Assembly (NCBI GenBank): GCA_016706595.1
Contig: JADJJH010000002.1
Coordinates: forward strand, 682,001-746,000
Direction: 5' to 3'
Length of the DNA: 64,000 nt
Source of the DNA: Bacteroidota bacterium
GTDB taxonomy: Bacteria > Bacteroidota > Bacteroidia > Chitinophagales > Chitinophagaceae
Position numbers and translations under genes: made by a program. A model generated the notes under the pieces. It had not been told where the DNA came from. It searched no databases and saw only the letters and a program-made list of their open reading frames with translations. Of the stretch, positions 35,799 to 44,483 are shown piece after piece; positions within the stretch are counted from its first letter, which is position 1; each line of letters begins with the position of its first letter.

Positions 35799-36779
35799 AT
35801 GCATCAAGCCCTTACCCCTACCCGACAGGAAGTTATGTTGTTTCTCGAAAAAGAAGTTGAAGGGGTAGGTAGTACATTTTTAAGCAATCCCGAAACAAAC
35901 TGGCAACCGGGAGAATTATTACCTGCCACCAGCAGCGAATCATTTTTTGATGAATTGAAAAACATTCAAGGTCAGGCCGAGAATATGAACTACGATTTGC
36001 TAGCAGTTTTAGTTGGCGATACTATTACCGAAGAAGCTTTGCCTACTTACGAAACTTGGCTAGGCGCATTACAAGGTGTTCGAACTAATATACAAGGCGG
36101 ATGGATGAAATGGATACGCTCATGGACCGCCGAAGAAAATCGTCATGGCGATTTATTAAATAGATACTTGTATTTATGTGGTAGAATTGATATGCCGAAA
36201 TTCGAAGCATCAACACAATTTTTAATTGCCGATGGTTTTAATTTGGATACACAAAATGATCCTTACCGAACCTTTATGTATACCTCGTTTCAAGAATTGG
36301 CAACCAATATATCACATCGTCGAGTAGCCACCTTATCAAAGCAAAGCGGTAATACAATTTTAGCTAAAATATGCGGTTTGATAGCCGCCGACGAAGCACG
36401 ACATGCAACTGCCTACAAAACATTTATTAGCCGAATTTTTGAACTCGATACCAACGAAATGATGTTGGCATTTGAAGATATGATGCGTAAAAAAATCGTA
36501 ATGCCTGCAGCGGCACTTCGTGAAGTGGGTGGCGAATTAAATTCATTTGCAAATTTTTCAGATGCCGCACAACGTTTAGGCGTTTATACCGCAATCGATT
36601 ATGTAAGCATCATGCAACAACTTATTGAAGAATGGAATATTGCGGCCATGCGTGGATTGAAAGAAAACGGCGAAAAGGCCCGCGATTATATTATGGCTTT
36701 ACCCGACAGACTTACCAAAATTTCAGAACGTATTACCATCCCCGACCGTGAACTGAAATTTAGCTGGATTATCGGCTAA
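35799..36779 (+). CDS. Acyl-ACP desaturase (ferritin-like, plant stearoyl-ACP type)
   Basis: 326 residues from the ATG at 35799; an earlier ATG at 35676 adds 41 residues unlike the family. Two helix-pair iron motifs are present, EENRHGDLLNRYLYL and DEARHATAYKTFI (the ExxH pairs of the di-iron centre), plus WTAEEN and FQELATNISHRR. It introduces a cis double bond in an ACP-bound acyl chain and needs ferredoxin and oxygen. It is a single gene. Confidence 0.88.
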   Translation: MHQALTPTRQEVMLFLEKEVEGVGSTFLSNPETNWQPGELLPATSSESFFDELKNIQGQAENMNYDLLAVLVGDTITEEALPTYETWLGALQGVRTNIQGGWMKWIRSWTAEENRHGDLLNRYLYLCGRIDMPKFEASTQFLIADGFNLDTQNDPYRTFMYTSFQELATNISHRRVATLSKQSGNTILAKICGLIAADEARHATAYKTFISRIFELDTNEMMLAFEDMMRKKIVMPAAALREVGGELNSFANFSDAAQRLGVYTAIDYVSIMQQLIEEWNIAAMRGLKENGEKARDYIMALPDRLTKISERITIPDRELKFSWIIG

Positions 36780-36845
36780 AGTCTCATATCGTCAATATTC
36801 ATTGCTTTTGTTTATGTAAGATGTTTTATTTCTTTATAATCAAGG

Positions 36846-36874
36846 TTGCTTTCTCTTTTGATTGATTATTTTTG
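36846..36874 (+). promoter_or_regulatory. hutU promoter (-33 and -7 boxes)
   Basis: TTG (36846-36848), an 18-nt spacer and TATTTTTG (36867-36874) lie 25 nt before the chosen hutU ATG at 36900. The position also argues against an ATG at 36846. Confidence 0.6.
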
Positions 36875-36899
36875 CCCACCATTAAAAATATCATTCAAT

Positions 36900-38540
36900 A
36901 TGTCGCGCATAGTTACGTCGCCTACAGGCACAACCCTTAATTGTAAAAACTGGATTTCGGAAGCAGCCTTCCGTATGATACAAAATAATCTCGACCCCGA
37001 AGTAGCCGAACGTCCTGAAGACCTTATTGTTTATGGCGGATTAGGAAAAGCGGCTCGTAATTGGGAAAGCTTTGATAAGATTTTAGAAATTTTAAAGAAC
37101 CTAAATGAAGATGAAACCTTGATGGTGCAAAGCGGTAAACCAGTTGGTGTTTTGCGCAGCCATAAAGATGCCCCGCGTGTTTTAATTGCCAATTCAAACC
37201 TCGTTGGTAAATGGGCAACTTGGGAGCATTTCAGAGAATTAGATGCGAAAGGTTTAATGATGTATGGTCAAATGACTGCCGGTAGCTGGATTTATATTGG
37301 CAGTCAAGGCATTGTGCAAGGCACATATGAAACCTATCTTTCATTGGCCGATAAACATTTTAATGGCAGTTTGAAAGGCACCCTAAATGTTACTGCAGGT
37401 TTAGGTGGTATGGGCGGTGCTCAACCTTTGGCTATTACCATGAACGAAGGCGTTTGCTTAGCAGCAGATGTTGAAGCGTGGCGCATTCAAAAAAGATTAG
37501 ATACTCGATATATCGATAAAATGTTTCATGATATTGATGAAGCCATCGATGAATCATTGCGCGCAAAGGCAGCCGGAGAAGCCATTTCCATTGGTGTGGT
37601 TTGTAATGTGGTTGATTTATTACAAAGATTGATTGATAGAAATATTACACCCGATACCTTAACCGATCAAACTTCGGCTCATGATGAATTGATTGGTTAT
37701 TTCCCCGAAGGGATGAGTGTTGAAGAAGCCAATGCTTTGCGCAAATCGAATCCTGATGAATATTGTAAACTCAGTTTAGATACCATGGCTAAGCATGTAT
37801 TGCAAATGTTAGAACTGCAAAAACGCGGCGCCATTACATTTGATTATGGTAATAATTTACGCGGACAAGCACACGACAAGCGTGGGATAAAAAACGCATT
37901 CGATTTTCCTGGTTTTGTACCGGCTTATATCCGTCCTTTATTTTGCGAAGGGAAAGGCCCATTTCGTTGGGTAGCCTTAAGTGGTGATCCTGAGGATATT
38001 TATAAAACCGATGAAGCCTTAAAAAAACTCTTCCCAGAAAATAAAGGTTTATTGCGCTGGTTAAAAATGGCCAAGGAAAAAATTGCTTTCCAAGGTTTGC
38101 CGGCTCGCATTTGTTGGCTAGGTATGGGCGAACGTGAAAAAGCAGGTTTGTTATTTAATGAAATGGTACGCAATGGTGAACTCAAAGCACCGATTGTAAT
38201 TGGTCGCGACCATTTAGATTGTGGCAGTGTGGCTTCACCAAATCGTGAAACTGAAGCCATGAAAGATGGTAGCGATGCCGTTGCCGATTGGCCTATTTTA
38301 AACGCATTGATTAGTACGGCCGGCGGCGCCAGTTGGGTTTCGTTTCATCATGGTGGTGGTGTGGGGATGGGTTATAGTTTACATGCCGGTATGGTAATTG
38401 TTGCCGATGGAACTGCCGATGCCGATGCTCGATTAAAACGTGTTTTACATAACGACCCTGCCATGGGCGTTTTACGACATACCGATGCCGGTTACGATGA
38501 AGCCATTGCGTGCGGAAAGGAATTTGGTTTAAACATTTGA
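36900..38540 (+). CDS. hutU: Urocanate hydratase
   Basis: 546 residues from the ATG at 36900, directly after the promoter. Family blocks are ERPEDLIVYGGLGKAARNW, MTAGSWIYIGSQGIVQGTYE, the NAD+ region TAGLGGMGGAQPLA, and RGQAHDKRGI, DHLDCGSVASPNRE and SFHHGGGVGMGYS near the C-terminus. It converts urocanate to imidazolone propionate, the second step of histidine degradation. FtcD, the last step, follows about 400 bp downstream; hutH and hutI are not in the window. Confidence 0.93.
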   Translation: MSRIVTSPTGTTLNCKNWISEAAFRMIQNNLDPEVAERPEDLIVYGGLGKAARNWESFDKILEILKNLNEDETLMVQSGKPVGVLRSHKDAPRVLIANSNLVGKWATWEHFRELDAKGLMMYGQMTAGSWIYIGSQGIVQGTYETYLSLADKHFNGSLKGTLNVTAGLGGMGGAQPLAITMNEGVCLAADVEAWRIQKRLDTRYIDKMFHDIDEAIDESLRAKAAGEAISIGVVCNVVDLLQRLIDRNITPDTLTDQTSAHDELIGYFPEGMSVEEANALRKSNPDEYCKLSLDTMAKHVLQMLELQKRGAITFDYGNNLRGQAHDKRGIKNAFDFPGFVPAYIRPLFCEGKGPFRWVALSGDPEDIYKTDEALKKLFPENKGLLRWLKMAKEKIAFQGLPARICWLGMGEREKAGLLFNEMVRNGELKAPIVIGRDHLDCGSVASPNRETEAMKDGSDAVADWPILNALISTAGGASWVSFHHGGGVGMGYSLHAGMVIVADGTADADARLKRVLHNDPAMGVLRHTDAGYDEAIACGKEFGLNI

Positions 38541-38660
38541 TAATCAATATAAAATCTGTTTAAACCGAAAATTATAGTCAATATTTTCGATTCAATCCGA
38601 AAATTATAGTCTTATTTCTCGGTTCAATCCAAAAAGAAATACGAAAACTATTATGCCTGA
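38541..38660. repeat. Three short direct repeats after hutU
   Basis: The words CCGAAAATTATAGTC and TTCAATCC recur about every 35 bp (38564-38636), the last copy degenerate. No gene is seen. They lie between hutU and the ATPase remnant and may belong to the same insertion scar. Confidence 0.5.
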
Positions 38661-38870
38661 TTATACTTTTGGCGAACGCAAACTCGACAAGAAATTGATT
38701 TAGTTTTTGAAGAGAATACTGAAATGACAGCTATAGAAATTAAATGGAATCCAAAAGCAAAAACTAAGTTCAATCAAATATTTTTAGATACTTGTCAACC
38801 TAAGGAAACGATAGTCTTTCATCCCGAAAATTATTATGAATACTTGATGGGTTTGGCGATAAGTCAATAA
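38661..38870 (+). pseudogene. C-terminal remnant of a DUF4143 AAA-type ATPase
   Basis: Frame 38661-38870 reads LYFWRTQTRQEIDLVFEEN, then MTAIEIKWNPKAKTKF, then FHPENYYEYL, ending in a stop. This matches the C-terminal nuclease-like end of DUF4143 ATP-binding proteins (typical YFWRT...EIDLI...AIEIKWNPK). A stop codon (38658) directly precedes it and no upstream frame encodes the ATPase domain, so only a 69-codon tail remains. DUF4143 genes are mobile and often found as fragments. Confidence 0.75.
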
Positions 38871-38915
38871 CAAATAAGAACCATTTCATCCACACAAATT
38901 GATAATCAACCTTAG

Positions 38916-38923
38916 TATATTTG
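38916..38923 (+). promoter_or_regulatory. -7 promoter box of ftcD
   Basis: TATATTTG, followed by CGCC, lies 25 nt before the ftcD ATG. The nearest TTG (38899-38901) is only 14 nt upstream, so the -33 part is weak. It implies that ftcD has its own promoter and is not dependent on hutU read-through. Confidence 0.5.
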
Positions 38924-38948
38924 CGCCTCAAAATTCAAATCGTTCATC

Positions 38949-40622
38949 ATGCAACAACAACTCATCGAATGTGTACCCAATTTTAGTGAAGGCTGTAACC
39001 TCGAGATTATTCAACAAATTACCGCCGAAATTGAAAAAGTAGCTGGAGTGAAACTATTGGATGTAGATCCGGGAAAAGCAACGAATCGCACAGTGGTAAC
39101 TTTTGTTGGTGAACCCGAACCAGTTATTGAAGCTGCCTTTCAAGCCATTAAAAAAGCATCTGAATTAATTGATATGAGTAAACATAGCGGCGAACATCCT
39201 CGTATGGGTTCAACCGATGTTTGTCCATTAATACCCGTTAGCAATATCAGCATGGAAGAAACTGTTGCCTACGCAAAAAAATTAGGGAAACGTGTGGGAG
39301 AAGAATTAAACATACCTGTTTATTTGTACGAAAGTGCGGCGCAAAAAGAAGAAAGAAAAAATTTAGCTAACATACGTTCGGGCGAATATGAAGGCTTAGC
39401 CGATAAATTGAAAGATGCCAACTGGGCACCCGATTTTGGCAAGGCCGAATTTAATAAACGCAGCGGAGCCACCGTTATTGGTGCACGCGATTTTTTAGTA
39501 GCCTATAATGTAAATCTCAATACTACCTCTACACGCCGTGCTAATTCGGTTGCTTTTGATTTACGCGAAAACGGAAGAGTAAAAGAAGAAAATGGCAAAA
39601 AAGTATTGGATGCAAACGGACAAGAAGTTCGAGAACCTGGATTATTAAAAAGTGTAAAAGCGATTGGTTGGTTTATTGAAGAATATGGAATCGCCCAAAT
39701 TTCGATGAACCTTACCAACATCAATATTACCCCCTTACATATTGCATTTGATACTGCTGTTGAACGGGCCCATGCGCGTGGCATGCGTGTTACCGGTAGC
39801 GAATTGGTAGGATTATTGCCACTACAATGTTTGTTAGATGCCGGGAAATATTTTCTGCAAAAACAAAAGCGTAGCATAGGTGTAGGTGATGCAGAACTCA
39901 TTCGTATTGCCATAAAAAGTATGGGACTAGATGAATTAGCGCCTTTCGATCCTCAGAAAAAAATTATTGAATACGTACTTGCCGAAACCAATCCCAAAAA
40001 ATTGGTAAACATGAACTTGGTTGATTTCGCTAATGAAACCGCAAGTGAAAGTCCGGCCCCGGGTGGTGGTAGCATTAGTGCTTACCTAGGGGCCTTAGGT
40101 GCCTCACTAGGAAGTATGGTTGCCAATTTAAGTTCTCATAAAAAAGGATGGGACGACCAATGGGAATATTTTAGCGATTGGGCAGTAAAAGGACAATCAT
40201 TAAAAGATGAATTATTAAAGTTGGTAGATGAAGACACGAATTCATTTAATAAAATAATGGAAGCATTTGCCTTGCCTAAAAACAACGATGAAGAAAAAGC
40301 CAAACGAAGTGAGGCTATACAAGCAGCTACCTTATATGCCACACAAATTCCTTTGCAAACTATGCAGGTTTGTTATGCCGGTTTTCCTTTAGTAAAAGAA
40401 ATGGTTGAAAAAGGAAACCCAAATAGTGTAACCGATGCAGCGGTAGGTGCGCTTTGTTTGCGCTCGGCCATTTATGGTGCTTGCTTAAATGTAAAAATTA
40501 ATGCTTCTGGTTTGAAGGATAAAATAATGGCCGAAAAATTAGTGTCTGAGGCAGATGATATTCTTACGAAAACATTGCAAGAAGAACAAGCGATTTTGGA
40601 ATTGACAAAAGAGAAGATGTAA
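38949..40622 (+). CDS. ftcD: Glutamate formimidoyltransferase / formimidoyltetrahydrofolate cyclodeaminase
   Basis: 557 residues. The N-terminal formimidoyltransferase domains have CVPNFSEGCNLEIIQQI, GEPEPVIEAAF, HSGEHPRMGSTDVCPLIPV and FDTAVERAHARGMRVTGSEL with VGLLP. From about residue 360 the cyclodeaminase domain has ASESPAPGGGSISAYLGALG, ASLGSMVANLSSHKKG and the final helix. It transfers the formimino group to tetrahydrofolate and deaminates it, finishing histidine breakdown. The fused form is like the mammalian enzyme and common in Bacteroidota. Confidence 0.92.
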   Translation: MQQQLIECVPNFSEGCNLEIIQQITAEIEKVAGVKLLDVDPGKATNRTVVTFVGEPEPVIEAAFQAIKKASELIDMSKHSGEHPRMGSTDVCPLIPVSNISMEETVAYAKKLGKRVGEELNIPVYLYESAAQKEERKNLANIRSGEYEGLADKLKDANWAPDFGKAEFNKRSGATVIGARDFLVAYNVNLNTTSTRRANSVAFDLRENGRVKEENGKKVLDANGQEVREPGLLKSVKAIGWFIEEYGIAQISMNLTNINITPLHIAFDTAVERAHARGMRVTGSELVGLLPLQCLLDAGKYFLQKQKRSIGVGDAELIRIAIKSMGLDELAPFDPQKKIIEYVLAETNPKKLVNMNLVDFANETASESPAPGGGSISAYLGALGASLGSMVANLSSHKKGWDDQWEYFSDWAVKGQSLKDELLKLVDEDTNSFNKIMEAFALPKNNDEEKAKRSEAIQAATLYATQIPLQTMQVCYAGFPLVKEMVEKGNPNSVTDAAVGALCLRSAIYGACLNVKINASGLKDKIMAEKLVSEADDILTKTLQEEQAILELTKEKM

Positions 40623-40667
40623 CATATTATATTGATGATTGAATAGATATTGCAAAGTTCACTTACC

Positions 40668-42569
40668 TTACTCCATATCCCTCAACATCGCCTTCACTTG
40701 TGCATTTTGTGAATCAAGTTGCAAGGCTTGATACAATATAGGTTTTATTAAATTGCCTTGATTACTTTGATGATATACCACCGCTAAATTAATCAGCACT
40801 TGCAACTGATCGGGATCTAATAAAATACTTTGTTGCAAATAGTATTTTGCTTTATTGATATCGCCTGCTTGCATAGCAATATAACCTAAACTTCCAAAGG
40901 CAGCAATATACTTTGGGTTTTCGTTCAGTATAAATTCAAAAACTTTTTTTGCTTCACCAATCTGATTATTCTCTAGATAAGCCGTACCTAATTTATGCTG
41001 AAAATCAAGCGCATACTTTTTACTAGCCACCGCCGATTGTAAAAATGCAATACTGCGTGCATATTGACCTTGCTTTAAAAATGCCTCGCCAATTCGATAG
41101 CTTGTCCACGCATTTTTTATTTCATTAGGTTTTACCTTATTGCACAGACTAACAATTTTTTGATAATCTTCACGCAGAAAAAATGCACGTATCACATCAG
41201 CATCATAACCATCTGAAGTATCTGCACCGGCCTTGATTAGTAATGTAAACGCACTATCTAAAAAAAACTTGTTTGGCTCGTAACGTTCATAAAATTCTAC
41301 ATAAGCCTGCGCTTGCGTTCGTGCATCCACCTGATCATCATTATAACATACTAATCCTAAAAATTTTGCAATGGCTTCTTTGTTTTCAACCTTAGGCTTT
41401 CGACGAATATAATGATCGGTAACAGCTACATGTGGTATATCAATACTTCCATTTTTGGGCATATGGCATGTGATACAATTATCTTGCTTCGCTACCCGTA
41501 ACGCCATGTTTTCTTTGCAATCATCTTTGCTTGCATGACAAGTTTTACAAGCGTTTATAAAAACTTCTTGTGCGGTAAACTTCACACTTACATGCGGGTT
41601 ATGACAAGTAATGCAACTCATCTTATTTGAATTGACAAAACAATCACTCATCTTCATACGTTCAACATGACTCGCCATAATCATATGATTTTCGTCGCCA
41701 CTGTAAGATGGCATAAATACATGCATCGATTTTTTTAATTCTTGCGAAGGCAAAAAATCCATAAACGATTTCCCTTCCTTCAAAACAGCTATACCTTGTA
41801 AATGACAACGCTGACATAAATTATTTTGCGCTTCAATACTCAACTTTTTAGGGTTTACAATAGTGTAGTCAATGGATGTTGCAGTATCAATAATATCTCC
41901 ATTTTGCTTTGCGCTAACATGTAAACTACCCGGTCCATGACAACGTTCGCAATCTATGCCTAGTTTTATATTGTTGAATTTGTTCAAGCTTCCGGCAACA
42001 AATTCAGGATATCCATTATGACAAGTAATACATTCCAATTCAATCTTTCTATCAAATCGTGAGTTCTTCCCTTTTTCGAATCCAGGCGCTAAATCCCACT
42101 TGCCTTTTTGCGTATAAAAAGTAATAGGCGCTTGATGTAAATACCCATTAATATTGATGATATGTGAATTGGTATGCTGTCCGCTACCCACTATATAACT
42201 TACTTTTTCAATTCGTTTATGGGTAGTATCATTCCCTGTTAATCTGTACTCGAGTATACATAAACTATCACCATCCCAATAAGGTTTATAATATAAATTT
42301 TTGATGCTATCATACACCAAAGCTTTGGCGTTTGAAAAGTCGGCCGATGATTTTTGTTTAGTGGCTAATCCCCAACTTTGACCCATACCGGTTTGCATAA
42401 AGCTTTCGTAAATACCGGTATGACAATTTTTGCAAGTTTCCATACCTACATATTGTGCTTCAGGATTATCAATAGCTAAAAATGGACTCTTCTCTTCATC
42501 GCTACTACAACGATATAGCAAACTCAAGCAAACCAATATAAAAGTTACAAGTAGTATGGCTTTTTTCAT
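40668..42569 (-). CDS. Multiheme c-type cytochrome lipoprotein with C-terminal TPRs
   Basis: 633 residues from the ATG at 42569; a longer frame up to 42635 is unlikely. The lipobox-like LLYRC gives Cys21. Seven CxxCH heme sites occur: CKNCH, CITCH, CERCH, CQRCH, CITCH, CKTCH and CITCH, arranged as in cytochrome c554/doubled-CXXCH proteins. The last 200 residues are TPR repeats (YRIGEAFLKQGQYARSIAFL, GYIAMQAGDINKAKYYLQQS). It is periplasmic and probably membrane-tethered. It could act in extracellular or nitrogen-compound redox chemistry; no partner genes are adjacent. Confidence 0.88.
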   Translation of the reverse strand: MKKAILLVTFILVCLSLLYRCSSDEEKSPFLAIDNPEAQYVGMETCKNCHTGIYESFMQTGMGQSWGLATKQKSSADFSNAKALVYDSIKNLYYKPYWDGDSLCILEYRLTGNDTTHKRIEKVSYIVGSGQHTNSHIININGYLHQAPITFYTQKGKWDLAPGFEKGKNSRFDRKIELECITCHNGYPEFVAGSLNKFNNIKLGIDCERCHGPGSLHVSAKQNGDIIDTATSIDYTIVNPKKLSIEAQNNLCQRCHLQGIAVLKEGKSFMDFLPSQELKKSMHVFMPSYSGDENHMIMASHVERMKMSDCFVNSNKMSCITCHNPHVSVKFTAQEVFINACKTCHASKDDCKENMALRVAKQDNCITCHMPKNGSIDIPHVAVTDHYIRRKPKVENKEAIAKFLGLVCYNDDQVDARTQAQAYVEFYERYEPNKFFLDSAFTLLIKAGADTSDGYDADVIRAFFLREDYQKIVSLCNKVKPNEIKNAWTSYRIGEAFLKQGQYARSIAFLQSAVASKKYALDFQHKLGTAYLENNQIGEAKKVFEFILNENPKYIAAFGSLGYIAMQAGDINKAKYYLQQSILLDPDQLQVLINLAVVYHQSNQGNLIKPILYQALQLDSQNAQVKAMLRDME

Positions 42570-42575
42570 GAAAGT

Positions 42576-42583
42576 CAAATATA
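42576..42583 (-). promoter_or_regulatory. -7 box 6 nt before the multiheme cytochrome ATG
   Basis: The minus strand reads TATATTTG, ending 6 nt before the ATG at 42569. A TTTG (42599-42602) lies 15 nt upstream, a little short of the usual spacing. If used, the mRNA would have almost no leader. Confidence 0.45.
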
Positions 42584-42670
42584 ATTCAATTATCATCTCA
42601 AATGCTTTCGAGAAAATCATCAATCTGTAAATCAATCACTTCTCTCATTAAATTACTTGCATCAACCCCC

Positions 42671-42758
42671 ATTCACGAATTCACAAATTGCCTCATTCAC
42701 AAATTATCACATTATCACATCTGCATATTATCTCATTATCCTATCCGCACATTAACTC
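42671..42758. repeat. Period-8 tandem array (11 octamers), ATTnnCAC type
   Basis: Eleven octamers are in register from ATTCACGA, ATTCACAA, ATTGCCTC, ATTCACAA, ATTATCAC and ATTATCAC through ATTAACTC. The copies are degenerate but the 8-bp phase is kept. It ends 7 bp before the -7 box of the carboxylase gene. The array at 54111-54190 is the same family in the other orientation. Confidence 0.75.
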
Positions 42759-42765
42759 CCCGCCT

Positions 42766-42773
42766 TATATTTG
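42766..42773 (+). promoter_or_regulatory. -7 box 4 nt before the carboxylase ATG
   Basis: TATATTTG ends 4 nt before the ATG at 42778, again predicting a leaderless or nearly leaderless transcript. The expected -33 region lies inside the octamer array and contains no TTTG. Confidence 0.4.
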
Positions 42774-42777
42774 CCGA

Positions 42778-44316
42778 ATGAACAAACTTGAAATATTAGC
42801 TCAGAAAATTAAGGAAGCTCATGTAGGCGGTGGAGAAAAACGAATTGAATCGCAACATAAAAAAGGAAAGCTTACAGCTCGCGAGCGTTTACAAATATTA
42901 TTAGATGAAGGCTCATTCGAAGAAATAGGCATGCTGGTTACCCATCGTAGTACCGATTTTGGTATGGAAAACGAGCAATATCTTGGCGATGGTGTAGTTA
43001 CAGGTTATGGAACTATTCATGGTAGATTGGTATATGTATTCTCTCAAGATTTTACCGTATTTGGAGGAAGTTTAAGTGAAACACACGCTAAGAAAATTTG
43101 TAAGATTATGGATCTTGCCATGGAAAACGGTGCTCCGGTAATTGGCTTAAACGATAGTGGTGGTGCACGAATTCAAGAAGGTGTAGTTTCGTTAGGTGGA
43201 TATGCCGATATTTTTTATCGTAATACTCGTGCCTCGGGCGTGATTCCGCAACTTTCGGCTATTATGGGTCCTTGCGCAGGTGGGGCAGTTTATTCACCGG
43301 CCATTACCGATTATATTTTTATGGTAGAACATAGCTCGTATATGTTTGTAACCGGACCCAATGTGGTGAAAACCGTTACCCATGAAGAGGTAAGCAGCGA
43401 AGAATTAGGCGGAGCACATACCCATGCTTCTAAAAGTGGAGTTACCCATTTTGCCTGTGAAAATGAAGTAGCCTGTATTATGCAAATAAAGCAGTTGTTA
43501 ACTTATATACCGCAAAACTGCGAAGATGAAGCCCCCATTTATCCTTATGAACAAGGCGATGAAAGTAGGGTCAAGTTGAACACGATGATTCCCGAAAATC
43601 CAAATACGCCTTATGATATGAAAGAGGTGATTGCCGAAATTTGCGATGAGGATACATTTATGGAAGTTCATAAAGATTATGCCGAAAATATTGTGGTAGG
43701 TTTTGCCTTATTGGGCGGAAGAAGTATTGGTATAGTAGCGAATCAACCTGCCGCAATGGCCGGCGTGTTAGATAATAATTCAAGTAAGAAGGGTGCTAGG
43801 TTTGTAAGATTTTGTGATGCTTTTAATATTCCACTTTTAGTATTGGTAGATGTGCCCGGATTTTTACCCGGCACCGATCAGGAGTGGAATGGTATTATTA
43901 CTAACGGCGCAAAATTATTATATGCATTTAGCGAAGCCACTGTACCCAAAGTAACGGTTATTACTCGTAAAGCGTATGGTGGTGCTTATGATGTGATGAA
44001 CTCGAAACATATTGGTGCCGATTTAAATTTTGCGTTTCCAAATGCCGAAATTGCCGTGATGGGTGCTAAAGGAGCGGTTGAAATAATATTTAAAAAGGAA
44101 ATTGAAAGTGCCGAAAATCCGCAAACTAAGCTTGATGAAAAGGTAGCTGAATATGCCGAAAAGTTTGCCAATCCATATGGGGCTGCAGCACATGGTTTTA
44201 TTGATGAAGTAATTGAACCGGCAAAAACTCGTATGAAATTGATAAAAGGTTTTGTGATGTTGCAAAATAAAGTGTGTGATATGCCTAAAAAGAAACATGG
44301 TAATATTCCGATGTAA
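42778..44316 (+). CDS. Acyl-CoA (propionyl-/methylmalonyl-type) carboxylase, carboxyltransferase beta subunit
   Basis: 512 residues from the ATG at 42778, which gives the family start MNKLEILAQKIKEAHVGGGE. A longer frame begins inside the repeat array and is rejected. Carboxyltransferase blocks are GKLTARERLQILLDEGSFEE, SGGARIQEGVVSLGGYADIF, the oxyanion-hole GPCAGGAVYSPAITD, VDVPGFLPGTDQEWNGII and RKAYGGAYDVM. It transfers the carboxyl group from carboxybiotin to acyl-CoA, most likely propionyl-CoA. No alpha subunit or biotin carrier gene is nearby. Confidence 0.9.
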   Translation: MNKLEILAQKIKEAHVGGGEKRIESQHKKGKLTARERLQILLDEGSFEEIGMLVTHRSTDFGMENEQYLGDGVVTGYGTIHGRLVYVFSQDFTVFGGSLSETHAKKICKIMDLAMENGAPVIGLNDSGGARIQEGVVSLGGYADIFYRNTRASGVIPQLSAIMGPCAGGAVYSPAITDYIFMVEHSSYMFVTGPNVVKTVTHEEVSSEELGGAHTHASKSGVTHFACENEVACIMQIKQLLTYIPQNCEDEAPIYPYEQGDESRVKLNTMIPENPNTPYDMKEVIAEICDEDTFMEVHKDYAENIVVGFALLGGRSIGIVANQPAAMAGVLDNNSSKKGARFVRFCDAFNIPLLVLVDVPGFLPGTDQEWNGIITNGAKLLYAFSEATVPKVTVITRKAYGGAYDVMNSKHIGADLNFAFPNAEIAVMGAKGAVEIIFKKEIESAENPQTKLDEKVAEYAEKFANPYGAAAHGFIDEVIEPAKTRMKLIKGFVMLQNKVCDMPKKKHGNIPM

Positions 44317-44424
44317 TTTAATTAGCTTGTTTACCAACGCTATGGGTTATTGATTCGTCTGGAATATTGAGAAACTGAATAAATAATAAATTGAATGTTT
44401 AATTATTCACTATCTTTATTCCTT

Positions 44425-44452
44425 AATCTTCAATCTTCAATCTTCAATCTGC
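44425..44452. repeat. AATCTTC heptamer array (4 copies)
   Basis: AATCTTC three times, then AATCTGC, all in 7-bp register, in the gap between the carboxylase and the thioredoxin-fold gene. It is the same word as the array at 4917. Confidence 0.85.
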
Positions 44453-44483
44453 AAAATTTTTAATAAACATAAAATAATACAAC

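Noticed and set aside
39503..39913. A 136-codon frame opposite ftcD
   Set aside because: It is antisense to conserved formimidoyltransferase sequence. Its composition (Ser/Pro/Arg-rich) is typical of shadow frames.
42688..42777. A 30-residue N-terminal extension of the carboxylase
   Set aside because: The extension is encoded by the octamer array and lies upstream of the -7 box; the family starts at the ATG at 42778.
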